Origin: Bacteroidales bacterium
GTDB taxonomy: Bacteria; Bacteroidota; Bacteroidia; Bacteroidales; VadinHA17
Length of the DNA: 64,000 nucleotides
Direction: 5' to 3'
NCBI GenBank assembly: GCA_016715075.1
Contig: JADKBK010000007.1
Location: 1-64,000 of the forward strand
Under the pieces are notes generated by a model that worked only from the letters and a program-made list of their open reading frames with translations, had not been told where the DNA came from and did not search any database. Position numbers and translations under genes: made by a program. Positions 25,169 through 34,322 of the stretch are shown here, piece by piece. How positions within the stretch are numbered: the stretch's first letter is position 1; each line of letters opens with the position of its first letter.

Positions 25169-26512
25169 TTATTTATAGTCAAGAGAAAGTGGCATGCCTT
25201 TGTAAAAATCAAGCACTTTGGTCTTGAAAATATATTCATATTTTGCCTGTGACATATCTGACTGGGCATTTAGCAGCTGGGTCTTTGAAGCATTATAATC
25301 AACGGATGTAACCATTCCAACATTGAATTTCTGTTCGGTATATCTGAAAGATTCTTCTGATGAAGCGACGGCTTTCAGGCTCGCATTATATTTTTTCAGT
25401 GCAGCTACAGCATCGGTATAAGCTTTCTGAATATTTTTATAGAGCTGTTTTTTTGTCCCTTCAAGTGAGTACTGGGAACTCTGTACACTTAACCTTGAGT
25501 TAGCGATATTTTTATTTACCTGCCAGCCATTTAAAATCGGAATATTCAATGATAAACCAACGGCTGAATTTTTATTATTCTTAAACTGATCTTTAAATGA
25601 GATATTAGCAAGGTTATTAATATATGTATAGGCAGTATTAAAAGAATAGTTCAGAGCAAGCTTGGGGCTTCTTCCTCCCTTAGCAATTTTGAGGTCATAT
25701 TCACTGGCTGCCAGCTTCATTTCAGAACTTCTTATCTCGGGTCTGCTTCCTGTAGCGATCTGAAAGATCTCATCCACATTACCGGTTACGATTGAATTTG
25801 AATCGACGTTTATCACCGGAGCGACTACTTCAAATCCTGCCGGCGTTTTAAGCTCAAGAAGCTGTGTCATAGTAAGATAAGATGTCTCAAGCTGATTTTG
25901 CATGTTTATCAGGGAGAGCTCTTCCTGACCTGCCTGTGACTCTATCTGGAGCAGATTACCTTTTGCCACACTACCGGCATCAACAAGCTTTTTTGTCTTG
26001 TCAATCTGTTGCAGGGTAATGTTGAGCTGATTCTGATTTGCTGCCACCAGGTCCTTGTTAAGGAGTATCTGTAAATATGCAAGGGCTACATTTAAGGCTA
26101 CATCATCGCGAATATACTGCAGGTCTTCCTTTGCAGCCAGAACCTCATATTTGCTTTTCTTTATTGTATTCAGATTCTGCATTCCATTGAAAATCGGAGT
26201 CTCTCCTCCAACGTATAAATAATCTGACTGCATGGTCTGATTGTAAAAGGTATAAGTGGTCTGATCGAGAGCACGGCCGAAGTTATAATTATGTGAGAGC
26301 GAACCATTAAGGGTAGGGACCAGTTTCATTTTCGCCAGGTCAAGGGAGTTCTCCTGCACTGCAGTCTGAAGAACCTGCTGCTTGATCTGGATATTATTCT
26401 CAATGGCATATTTAATGCATTCTTCGAGCGACCAGTCTTTTTGCTGGGAATTAATCACTCCGAGGGGGAACAGAAGCCCCGTTAATAAGGCAATCAGAAA
26501 TTTTTTCATCAT
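25169..26512 (-). CDS. TolC-family outer membrane efflux protein
   Basis: The protein is 447 aa with a signal peptide (FLIALLTGLLFPLGVINSQQ) and two OEP repeats rich in coiled-coil (IKQQVLQTAVQENSLDLAK, and KNIANSRLSVQSSQYSLEG). It would form a trimeric outer-membrane channel with the adaptor encoded 29 bases downstream. It is the first gene of the minus-strand operon, facing the aldolase promoter, so the shared 250-base gap 26513-26765 holds divergent promoters. Confidence 0.93.
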   Translation of the reverse strand: MMKKFLIALLTGLLFPLGVINSQQKDWSLEECIKYAIENNIQIKQQVLQTAVQENSLDLAKMKLVPTLNGSLSHNYNFGRALDQTTYTFYNQTMQSDYLYVGGETPIFNGMQNLNTIKKSKYEVLAAKEDLQYIRDDVALNVALAYLQILLNKDLVAANQNQLNITLQQIDKTKKLVDAGSVAKGNLLQIESQAGQEELSLINMQNQLETSYLTMTQLLELKTPAGFEVVAPVINVDSNSIVTGNVDEIFQIATGSRPEIRSSEMKLAASEYDLKIAKGGRSPKLALNYSFNTAYTYINNLANISFKDQFKNNKNSAVGLSLNIPILNGWQVNKNIANSRLSVQSSQYSLEGTKKQLYKNIQKAYTDAVAALKKYNASLKAVASSEESFRYTEQKFNVGMVTSVDYNASKTQLLNAQSDMSQAKYEYIFKTKVLDFYKGMPLSLDYK

Positions 26513-26687
26513 AGCATAATCTTGAATTTAAAGATATTTATTAATACCATGAACTTGCGACAAATAGAATTTATTGTTTTCAGAACAGGAATGTGGTCAA
26601 AATAAGTCTACGAAGATAAATAATATCTTATTCAGAATAAATAGTTTCAGCAAAAGAGTTGACCCCGGAGTGGCCTACATTCAGTAA

Positions 26688-26723
26688 TTTGTTTCTTACG
26701 GGTATTAAAATTAATTATATTTG
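26688..26723 (+). promoter_or_regulatory. Promoter of the aldolase gene
   Basis: TTTG at 26688-26691 and TATATTTG at 26716-26723 fit the Bacteroidota -33/-7 pair, with a spacer of 24, slightly longer than usual. The ATG follows at 26766. Confidence 0.5.
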
Positions 26724-26765
26724 CACCGTTAATGAACAAATTTTACCTATTAAATAATTTAATAT

Positions 26766-27843
26766 ATGACAAGTAAGGTATTAAATCTGGAACCCGGAGT
26801 AATATTCGGAGACGATGTGAAGGCTCTTTATGACTATGCAAATAAGAATGATTTTGCTATTCCTGCAGTCAATGTAGTAGGAACAAATTCTGTAAATGCA
26901 GTTCTGGAAACAGCAAAAGCAGTGAATTCACCTGTAATAATTCAGTTTTCAAACGGAGGAGCACATTTCTTCGGAGGACAGGGTTTACCTAAAGAGAACC
27001 AGCTCGGCGCAATCGCAGGCGGAATATCCGGAGCATATCACGTACATAATATTGCAAAATACTATGGCATTCCGGTAATCCTTCATACCGACCATGCAGC
27101 CAGGAAGCTCCTGCCATGGCTCGACGGATTACTTGATGCCGGTGAAAAATATTTCAAGGCAAACGGGAAACCGCTTTACAGCTCCCATATGCTTGATCTT
27201 TCAGAAGAATCACTGAAAAACAACATCGAAACCTGCAAAAAATACCTTGAGAGAATGCATAAGATCGGAATGGCTCTCGAGATTGAACTTGGTGTAACAG
27301 GCGGAGAAGAGGACGGAGTTGATCATTCGGGAGTTGACAGTTCACGTCTGTATACACAGCCTGAGGATGTAGCATATGCTTATGAGGAACTCTCAAAAAG
27401 TGAGCGACAGATTCACAATTGCAGCATCATTTGGTAATGTTCATGGAGTTTATAAACCAGGTAACGTAGAGCTCAAACCTGTTATTCTGAAGAATTCCCA
27501 GGAGTATATAGTTAAAAAATATAAGACAGGTCCGAATCCAGTCAATTTTGTCTTCCATGGCGGTTCTGGTTCTGAGAAGCACCTTATCAAGGAGGCTATC
27601 CAGTACGGAGCTATCAAGATGAATATTGATACTGACATGCAGTGGGCATTCTGGGATGGCATCAATAAGTACTCGAAGGAAAAATTTGGTTATCTGCAGG
27701 GACAGATAGGTAATCCTGAAGGGGAAGACAAGCCCAACAAGAAGTATTACGATCCGAGAGTATGGCTCAGAAAAGGAGAAGAGACATTCATCGCAAGGCT
27801 CAGGGAGGCATTTGAAGATCTGAATGCACTGAACCGCTGCTAG
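26766..27843 (+). CDS. fbaA: Class II fructose-bisphosphate aldolase, one frameshift
   Basis: The two overlapping frames together make a full 358-aa E. coli-type class II aldolase. The first half carries the zinc ligand motif HTDHAA and ELGVTGGEEDGVDH. The second half, from FTIAASFGNVHG onward, has KPVILKNSQ, the substrate loop FHGGSGSE, and MNIDTDMQWAFWDG. The frame must shift at the run of five A near 27398, where four would restore EELSKVSDRFTIAA. The enzyme is central to glycolysis, so a real loss is unlikely. A base-call error is the simplest reading. Confidence 0.9.
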
Positions 27844-27997
27844 AAAAGAACCCCCTCTGCCTCTGCGAGGCATCTCCCCCGGGGGGGGAGACAAGCAGTG
27901 GCATTAAGCTAAAACACAATAAAGTCCCGAAACTTTCCCCCGACCGGGGGAATAAAAAGGGGGACAGGTAAAGTTTTGAATAAGATAATTTACAGAA

Positions 27998-28028
27998 AGC
28001 CAGTCACATAAAGACTGGCTTTTTTTTT
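27998..28028 (+). terminator. Rho-independent terminator
   Basis: AGCCAGTC and GACTGGCT pair around a seven-base loop and are followed by eight T. It is placed after the aldolase gene, although 155 bases downstream. The intervening stretch contains CCCCCGGGGGG-type palindromes. Confidence 0.85.
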
Positions 28029-28104
28029 GATGTTAACAAGTATTTTTGCGGGCCAATGATTTGATTCACAGTTTTTTCTTAATTAGCTGTCTGATTCATA
28101 AACG

Positions 28105-28350
28105 ATGGAAACAAGGCGTCTGATAATGAAGGAAGACCGGCTTCGCAGAAACAACCGGTTATCATTAATGCTCAACAACAGGGAGATGAGGGCTCTTGGC
28201 ATATATTGCAACCGCTACAGGATAAAGAACAAATCAAGCTTTCTCAGGGAGACAATTATGAAAGCCATCCTTAAAAGATTCGAGGAAGAGCATCCGACGC
28301 TGTGGGAAGAAAGTGAACCGACGCTCTTTAATCAGAATGTTTCACACTGA
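28105..28350 (+). CDS. Small basic protein, ribbon-helix-helix-like
   Basis: The 81-aa protein is rich in Arg and Lys. The core NNRLSLMLNNREMRALGIYC then RIKNKSSFLRETIMKAIL has the pattern of a short beta strand followed by two helices, as in MobC/CopG-like ribbon-helix-helix proteins. A -7-like TATTTTTG is at 28041. It stands between the aldolase terminator and siaC. DNA binding is inferred from the fold pattern only. Confidence 0.6.
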   Translation: METRRLIMKEDRLRRNNRLSLMLNNREMRALGIYCNRYRIKNKSSFLRETIMKAILKRFEEEHPTLWEESEPTLFNQNVSH

Positions 28351-28487
28351 CTTTTGAAAAAAGCATCTCTTTTATTATCTTTACATTCCGGTTAAGGGCA
28401 AACGGAAAATCTGTAATTGAATTTTTCTGGTATTTTGCAATTATAATTTTTTTTTGAACCGGACATAAGGTAATCTGTTTATAGAGC

Positions 28488-28913
28488 ATGTATCCTGACA
28501 AATTTAAAAGTGAACCTTCAAAGCGGACTCCGATGATATCGATGGAGACCGGCAGGATTTTTATAATGGGGAGATCGATACCTGAGAACCCAGGTGATTA
28601 TTACAGGCCGGTTCATGCCTGGATAACCGAATATTCCCAAAATCATATTGAAAAATCAAGGATTGATCTTGGGTTTGAGTACATCAATACCAGTTCCACC
28701 AAATGGATCTTCAATATTCTGAAGGAGTTATCAGAGATGGAGGATGTTTCGGAGAATGTTAAGGTAACCTGGTACTATGAACAGGGGGATGAGGATATGT
28801 GTGAGCTGGGCTTTATTCTTAAATCACTTATAGAATGTCCGTTTATACTTGTTGAGGTTGAAGAGATGAATACTGCCCGGTATGAATGGATACTAACCAC
28901 TGACAATTTGTAG
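28488..28913 (+). CDS. SiaC/DUF1987 regulatory phosphoprotein
   Basis: This 141-aa protein has the opening RTPMISMETGRIFIMGRSIPEN, the middle IDLGFEYINTSSTKWIFNIL and a C-terminal acidic helix, all typical of DUF1987. In Pseudomonas the family member SiaC is dephosphorylated by the SpoIIE-type phosphatase SiaA and phosphorylated by SiaB. The Thr in the YINTSSTKW stretch is the probable phosphosite. Two SpoIIE phosphatases are encoded in this window (20509 and 62282), but no kinase lies next to this gene. Confidence 0.85.
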   Translation: MYPDKFKSEPSKRTPMISMETGRIFIMGRSIPENPGDYYRPVHAWITEYSQNHIEKSRIDLGFEYINTSSTKWIFNILKELSEMEDVSENVKVTWYYEQGDEDMCELGFILKSLIECPFILVEVEEMNTARYEWILTTDNL

Positions 28914-28998
28914 TTACCTCTGTTTTTCTTCACCAATTTTCCGGTGTGATTCAGTTTTCGAAAAAATATACTAATTTTGCACCCTGTTATTATAAGAA

Positions 28999-29071
28999 TG
29001 ACCCATGGTGTAATTGGCAACACGTCAGATTTTGGTTCTGAAGAGTCCAGGTTCGAAACCTGGTGGGTCAA
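28999..29071 (+). tRNA. tRNA-Gln (anticodon TTG)
   Basis: The acceptor TGACCCA pairs with TGGGTCA and the discriminator is A. The D arm is GTGT...ACAC, the anticodon loop reads TTTTGGT with TTG, and the T arm is TCCAGG-TTCGAAA-CCTGG. A -7 box TAATTTTG lies at 28972-28979. Fragments of its 3' end recur at 29209 and 38029. Confidence 0.93.
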
Positions 29072-29077
29072 CCTAGA

Positions 29078-29106
29078 GAGTATGTTAATTCAGCATACTC
29101 TTTTTT
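29078..29106 (+). terminator. Terminator of tRNA-Gln
   Basis: GAGTATG and CATACTC pair around a nine-base loop, followed by six T. A degraded copy is found near 38045-38078. Confidence 0.8.
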
Positions 29107-29136
29107 ATTCTCTAATTTCTGGTATTTAAATTGACC

Positions 29137-29222
29137 AGGTTTCGAGCCACCGCGGTAGCCTGGCTCCTTCGCTAAAATTGCCCACAGGGCAATTTTTTAA
29201 CGCTCGGCCCGGTGGGTCAACA
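29137..29222 (+). repeat. tRNA-Gln 3'-end copy with inserted hairpin
   Basis: GACCAGGTTTCGAGCC at 29140 resembles the T arm of tRNA-Gln. It is followed by GC-rich and hairpin sequence (AAAATTGCCC...GGGCAATTTT), then by CCGGTGGGTCAACA at 29209-29222, which resembles the acceptor end. The plan, a T arm opened by a hairpin, is the same as in the tRNA-Arg units. About 80 bases of it (29100-29180) recur at 37808-37883. Confidence 0.6.
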
Positions 29223-29425
29223 AGATACTATCACATAATTTTCACAACCGCTTAAAATCAAGGATTTCAGGCGGTTTCTTTTTTTCAGATACTCAAAATT
29301 TGCATAAATACGCCTGGAATAGGGTGATAAATCGAGACCTATTTTCAAAAATCATTTTGGTCTCGCTAAAGGAAGGTCGCACTTTTCTTTCAAATGATAT
29401 GGGAAAAACATGCATAATAAATTAA

Positions 29426-30133
29426 ATTGCTGTTGAACAATTTGGATGGGAAGATATCGAAAATAGAAAGTCTAATAATTTTCAAGAAGGTGGATACCAG
29501 GTGATTGAAGTAGCCAGAAATTTTCATATAGAATCACTTCGTTCCAAAATTCAGCCAGTATGCCTGATCTTAGCAGATAAAGATAGGGCAAAGCATTTAT
29601 ACAACGTCAGTATTCGTCTAACCACCGGAGATATTGACAGGAAATTGCAGGAAATTGAAAAACAATGGAAGTCCTTTATTCCTGATGAACCGATGGATTA
29701 TTCCTTTTATGATGACAATTTTGACGCCATGTACAAGCAAGATGAACGTTTGGGTAAAGCCATAGGATTGCTTGCCTTAATAGCATTTATACTAACTTGT
29801 ATGGGAATCTTCGGGCTGATTTTTCAGGTTTGTATTAACAGGACTAAAGAAATCGGGATTCGAAAAATCAATGGTGCGAGTGTTTTCGAAGTGATGATGA
29901 TGCTAAGTAAGAATCTTATAAAACTGTTAGCTATTGCCTTTGTAATTGCCACTCCTGTTGCCTGGTACTCAATGCATAAATGGTTGGAAGGCTTTGCTTA
30001 TGAAACAGAACTTAGCTGGTGGATCTTTGCTTCAGCAGGAGTAATAGCTCTTGGAATTACTATGTTAACAGTTTCCCTGCAAAGCTGGCGGGCAGCAACC
30101 AGAAATCCGGTGGAAGCTTTGAGGTATGAGTGA
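29426..30133 (+). pseudogene. FtsX/MacB-like ABC permease, C-terminal remnant
   Basis: About 235 codons remain. They start with VEQFGWEDIENR and GYQVIEVARNFHIESLRS (periplasmic MacB-like core end). Then come a TM helix (AIGLLALIAFILTCMGIFGL), the FtsX signature NRTKEIGIRKINGASVFEVM, two more TM helices and the end RAATRNPVEALRYE. A full protein of this type has about 780 aa, so the N-terminal two thirds are missing. A stop lies just upstream. It is not functional as a transporter subunit. The gap 29223-29425 shows nothing else. Confidence 0.75.
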
Positions 30134-30575
30134 TTAAACATTTATTTCCCTTTGAGAAATTAAAATTTCAGTGTATCTGAATGCATAGGATGACTCCTGA
30201 AACATGTATCTGTATTCAGAATTTGACTTATCGGAATCATTTTCATACGCTGATCCATGCCTGGAAACAGGTTATAGGTTCGATACCCTGGTTTAATTAA
30301 CCCTGGCATCCCGATCTGTCATGTAAAATAAAATTCAGCTTTCAACATTCATTCTCTGAGATAATATTTAACTTTAATCTATTGTGATTGTCAAAGTTGG
30401 GCATAAGTATTATAGTGCTGTCTGAATCCATTTGTGGGTAGATTATGCTTATGTGACTGACGGGGCGGAAGCTTATTTGTCAGGAATGAAAAAAATTATC
30501 TTCACGAAGAAATAAAGTCTGATAATTTTCAGGCTTATACACCAGGATGCATATTTAAAGAATGAAAATATCAGG
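30134..30575. other. Intergenic, no gene seen
   Basis: AT-rich sequence with many stops in all frames. Weak peptide similarity just before 30576 may be the decayed start of the serine hydrolase gene. No RNA gene, repeat or promoter stands out. Confidence 0.5.
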
Positions 30576-31358
30576 TGTACAAAAGACTACCAAATAAACA
30601 TTAAGGAATTGACAACTCACACCTCAGGTATAATAGACAATGACAGCATCTATAAGAAATCATGCAAATTCAAGGTAAAAGATAAAACGAAAGAGAGGTT
30701 TGGGTGGGGGGGGGGGGGGGGTGGGGGGGGTTGGGGCGGCGCTTCTCTCCCGTTTGTTGGGTTTCTTTATTTAAGGGGGGGGGGGTTTTTTAGGAGAAAA
30801 AAAATTTTGGGGAAGGGGGGAAGGGGGAGGGTTTGGTTTGGTTTGGGTTGGTTTTTGGTTTTCGGGGGGGCGTGGCGGTTTTTTGTTTTTTGTGTTTTTT
30901 TCCGGGGACCGGTTGGTTCCCGGGGGGGGTTTAGTTTGGGGGGGTTTTTGAAAAGGGGGTACCCTTGTTTGTGTTTCTTTTTTTTTTGCCTTTTCTTTTT
31001 TTTTTTTCCCTTTTTGTGCTGGGGGGGGGTTTTTGTTTGTTTAATTGAAATGATTAATTCTTTGAATAACCATTCGCAGCTATTAAGCAAAAAATCAGCA
31101 GATACGATGTTTAGTCCAGCTTTTGCTTCAGATAATATGCCAAAATATTTTAATGCTGCTAAAAGAACTAAAGGTGTTTTTTGGAATCTTTACAAAGATG
31201 GTTTTATTGGTCATGATGGTGATGATCCAGGAGTTAGCACTAATATCATATTCAATAAAGATTATGGAATTATTTTTATGACAAATATTTACATGGAAGA
31301 TACTCGCGATTTTTTAAATGCGCTGAAAGAATATGCAGGTACAATTGTGAAAGAATAA
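30576..31358 (+). pseudogene. Beta-lactamase-like serine hydrolase, centre replaced
   Basis: The frame opens with INIKELTTHTSGIID, the LTHTSG block that follows the catalytic SxxK in class C-like hydrolases. It resumes at about 31040 with EMINSLNNHSQLLSKKSADT and the C-terminal GHDGDDPGVSTNIIF, which holds the HxG motif. Between them, 30692-31040 is low-complexity G/T sequence that cannot encode the missing domain. The N-terminal SxxK region is also absent. Either the gene is decayed or the centre is an assembly artefact. Confidence 0.65.
30692..31040. other. Low-complexity G/T-rich block
   Basis: Runs of up to 17 G are interleaved with T runs and have no normal codon structure. It abruptly interrupts an otherwise normal serine hydrolase gene. 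It resembles poor-quality read sequence more than a biological repeat. A similar block is at 51590-51935. Confidence 0.6.
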
Positions 31359-31364
31359 AACTGC

Positions 31365-31495
31365 ATGCAACAGCAAAATAGCCTCAAGCCGTGGGGGGCG
31401 GCTTCGTTGACAGGAAATTAATAAATTGAAAAGTAACTCTCGCAGGAAGTTCATCGGGAAACTTTCGCCCTGCGTGTATTTGCGATACGTTAGCG
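31365..31495 (+). repeat. attC-like element, second segment
   Basis: GCATGCAACAGC (from 31363) leads into GC-rich hairpin sequence (GCCGTGGGGGGCGGC) and ends in CGTTAGCG (31488-31495), which fits the CGTTRRRY core consensus loosely at the last base. It opens the unit with the acyltransferase gene. Confidence 0.45.
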
Positions 31496-31586
31496 GTTCT
31501 TTTATGGCGACACCTCAGTTAGATTGTAACTTTAAAATCAGTGTAAGCATCTTAATGTGATAAAAAGGTAAAAATTAGGCTAATTT

Positions 31587-32766
31587 ATGGAGAACAATTC
31601 AAATAGAAATCTTTGGATAGATTACTTACGGACTGCAATTACTTTAATGGTTGTTGCACACCATTCATCTCTGGCATATACCACTTTTGCTTGGTTTGAC
31701 ACAACAGCTTATATCAATTCGACACATGCTATTGTAGACACTAAAAGATGGATCGGTCTTGATATATTCGAGAATTTTAATGATGTATTTTTCATGTCAC
31801 TTATGTTTTTAATTGGCGGGCTATTCCTTATGAGAAGCATAAATAAAAAAGGCATACTTCTTTTTATAAAAGACAGATTTTACAGACTGTTTATTCCTTT
31901 TTTGTTTTTGGGAACTTTATTAATGCTAATTACTTATTTCCCTTCTTATTATGTCAGTCATAGCAGCACTGATATTATTGCTTATATAAAAGATTTTTTT
32001 GGAACAGAGAAGTGGCCTGTGGGACCGCCTTGGTTTATATGGGTATTGTTCGTTTTTAATCTGTTATTCGCATTATTTTATAAGCTTTTTATGAAATTAA
32101 GTAACAATATTGGCTTAAAGCTTTCTGTCGTAAAAAATAAACCATTTTCGTTTTTTATAATCATATTTTGGGTTACCTGGATACTTTATGTACCAATAGC
32201 TTATATAATTGGAGCTGGCACTTGGACAGGAATTGGCCCTTTTGATTTTCAATTAAGCCGTATACTTCTGTATTTTGGATATTTCACACTAGGAATTTTG
32301 ATTGGCAATACTGATTTTAATAATGAAATATTTTCAACAGAGTCAGCTATTGTAAAAAAATGGTGGCTTTGGCTTCTGCTCTCTTTAGTGGTTTATTTTA
32401 CTTTAACTATTCTTTCTGAACCATTAAGACAAATGCTGAAGAACAATATAATTAAAGAATTCTATACATGGATGATTTATTATGTTATTTATACTGCATC
32501 ATGCACAATAAGTTGTATAGCCTTTATAACAACTTTTAGAAAATTAATTCATAAAGAAAATTATTGGTGGAATTCATTATCTGAGAATGCTTATTTAATT
32601 TATTTAATTCATTATATTTTTGTCGTTTTGGTGTCAGTTTTTACTATTGAAATTTGATATTCCTGCTTTCATTAAATTTTTAATAACATTGATATTTGCA
32701 CTTTCATTAAGTTGGATGGTTAGTATCTTACTTCGAAAGATAAAAATTGTTTACAAATATTTGTAA
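31587..32766 (+). CDS. Acyltransferase family 3 membrane protein, frameshift near end
   Basis: The first 356 codons carry the family opening NLWIDYLRTAITLMVVAHHS with the catalytic His, followed by about ten hydrophobic helices (for example GPPWFIWVLFVFNLLFALF). The stop at 32657 comes early. A one-base shift near 32640 gives FDIPAFIKFLITLIFALSLS and SWMVSILLRKIKIVYKYL, a normal last helix, ending at 32766. Members O-acylate membrane-bound glycans or other lipids and sugars. The substrate is unknown. The unit lies between GTTAGCG (31489) and CCCTAAC (32816). Confidence 0.8.
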
Positions 32767-32815
32767 TCGGGTAAATAATGAAATTTCAAAAGAAAAACAA
32801 TAACTAAAAAACAAA

Positions 32816-32948
32816 CCCTAACAACTGGTATAAACAATGGCGGGGTTTGTAGTGTATCAAGCACTTCATTTCGCAATGTTGTTCTGTAACGTGGGATACT
32901 GACGCAGCTTCGAAGTCCACCACTGCTTTTACCCACCATCCATTAGCT
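32816..32948 (+). repeat. attC-like element before the AraC gene
   Basis: The left core CCCTAAC (32816-32822) is followed by AACTGGTATAAACAATGGCG. The right end is CCATCCATTAGCTGTC, where ATTAGCT (32942-32948) is one base off GTTRRRY. The interior contains GTTTGTAGTGT and CACTTCATTTCGC blocks typical of a folded site. Length is 133 nt. Confidence 0.45.
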
Positions 32949-32987
32949 GTCATTGTAGAACGACCCCCATTAAACAAAAAAGGAAAG

Positions 32988-33888
32988 ATGACAAAATCCA
33001 ATATTGACACTTCGACAACAACAAATTGGTTTTGTGACAATATTAAATTGACACATTCAATATCTAAGTATCAAAAAGCTTGGTAACTTTTCAATAAGTA
33101 ATAACACCGATCTGATTAGGCTTCATTTTGGCTTAAAAGGCAATTATGAATTTTTTTACAAACAACTTGACAAATCATTTGACCTTATTGGTGGACACCA
33201 TAACATAATGTACTCAAACGGTTTCGATATTGAAATAGAAAACAAAACATTTGAAATAGAAACATTTGGAATTCAATTTCCCAAGGAATTATTTATTAAT
33301 TTAACTCAAAATGCCAATGACCAAATCAAACGATTCTCTGAAAATATACTTTTAGGCAAAGGCGATTTGCTATCTCAAAATTGGGGAGCTATTGACTATT
33401 CAATTGAACAGGTAATTAGACAAATAATAAATTGTAACTACTCGAATGAAATCAAAAAAATGTTTTTGCTATCTAAAAGTATAGAGTTGCTTGTGCTTAC
33501 TGCGGAATCTTATTCATATTCTGAGAATAAAAAGGAAATATTTATTAAAAATAAAAGCGACAAAGAAAAAATAATTGCTGTTAGAGATTTAATAAATGAA
33601 AGATTAAATTGCCCACCAAACTTAAGCGAGATTGCAAAAATAATTGGGCTTAATGAATACAAACTCAAACTTGGATTTAAAGAAGTATTCAATAATACTG
33701 TGTTTGAATATTTAACAGAGCAACGGTTAAATATAGCAATGCAATATTTGAAAGATACTCAAAAAACATCTTCTGAAATAGCTTATAGTCTTGGTTATGC
33801 AACGCCTCAACATTTTAACAATGCTTTTAAAAAGAAATTTGGGTTTACCCCTAATTCGGTTAGAAAAAATCCTTATCTGGCAATCTGA
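32988..33888 (+). CDS. AraC-family regulator, one frameshift near N-terminus
   Basis: ATG 32988 follows an AAAGGAAAG ribosome site and reads MTKSNIDTSTTTNWFCDNIK. Near 33083 the frame must shift, after which KLGNFSISNNTDLIRLHFGL continues without break to 33888. The N-terminal part is a ligand-binding-like domain (KSFDLIGGHHNIMYSNGFDI). The C-terminal part has two AraC helix-turn-helix motifs: LSEIAKIIGLNEYKLKLGFK and SSEIAYSLGYATPQHFNNAF with FKKKFGFTP. It probably controls the two genes behind it, which run in the same direction with small gaps. Confidence 0.82.
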
Positions 33889-33937
33889 TTTTTGCATTTG
33901 ATTATAATTTTGCATTTCATTTTAGAAGTTAATAATT

Positions 33938-34321
33938 ATGATACAAGAAATTAAATCAATACCAAAATGGATACTAATTGTATCATGGCTTTTTGCATTA
34001 ATCGGACTTATGGTAAGTTCATCATTGATATTTTCACCAGAATCTGTTTTAAAAACAGTTGACCTAAATGCAAAGGGTGTTGGCTACTTAACACAAATGT
34101 GGGCTGCAAGACAATTTGCAATTGGTTTTATTTTTGGTTTTGCCGCATTTAAAAAGTCAATCCCAATGCTTAAAATTGCTTACATATTCTTTTTAGTAAT
34201 GAATATAGGCGACTTTTTTATTGGCTTATTACAACAAGATAATTCTCTTTACATTGGAGCGGGTGTTATGTGTATTATTTCATTAACTATGCTTTACGTT
34301 ATCAATAAAAAATCAAAATAA
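33938..34321 (+). CDS. Four-helix membrane protein, unknown
   Basis: The 127-aa protein has four hydrophobic helices, with loops containing NAKGVGYLTQMWAARQFAIG. I do not recognise a named family. Its size and layout recall DUF4345/DoxX-like small membrane proteins. It starts 49 bases after the AraC gene and ends one base before the next ATG, so the three genes form one transcription unit. Confidence 0.7.
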   Translation: MIQEIKSIPKWILIVSWLFALIGLMVSSSLIFSPESVLKTVDLNAKGVGYLTQMWAARQFAIGFIFGFAAFKKSIPMLKIAYIFFLVMNIGDFFIGLLQQDNSLYIGAGVMCIISLTMLYVINKKSK

Positions 34322-34322
34322 A

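Noticed and set aside
29137..29222. A second functional tRNA-Gln
   Set aside because: Only pieces of the T arm and acceptor end are present. There is no D arm or anticodon arm.
30609..31010. N-terminal part of a 249-aa ORF through the G/T block
   Set aside because: Only the first 25 codons and the last 100 resemble a serine hydrolase. The centre is nonsense.
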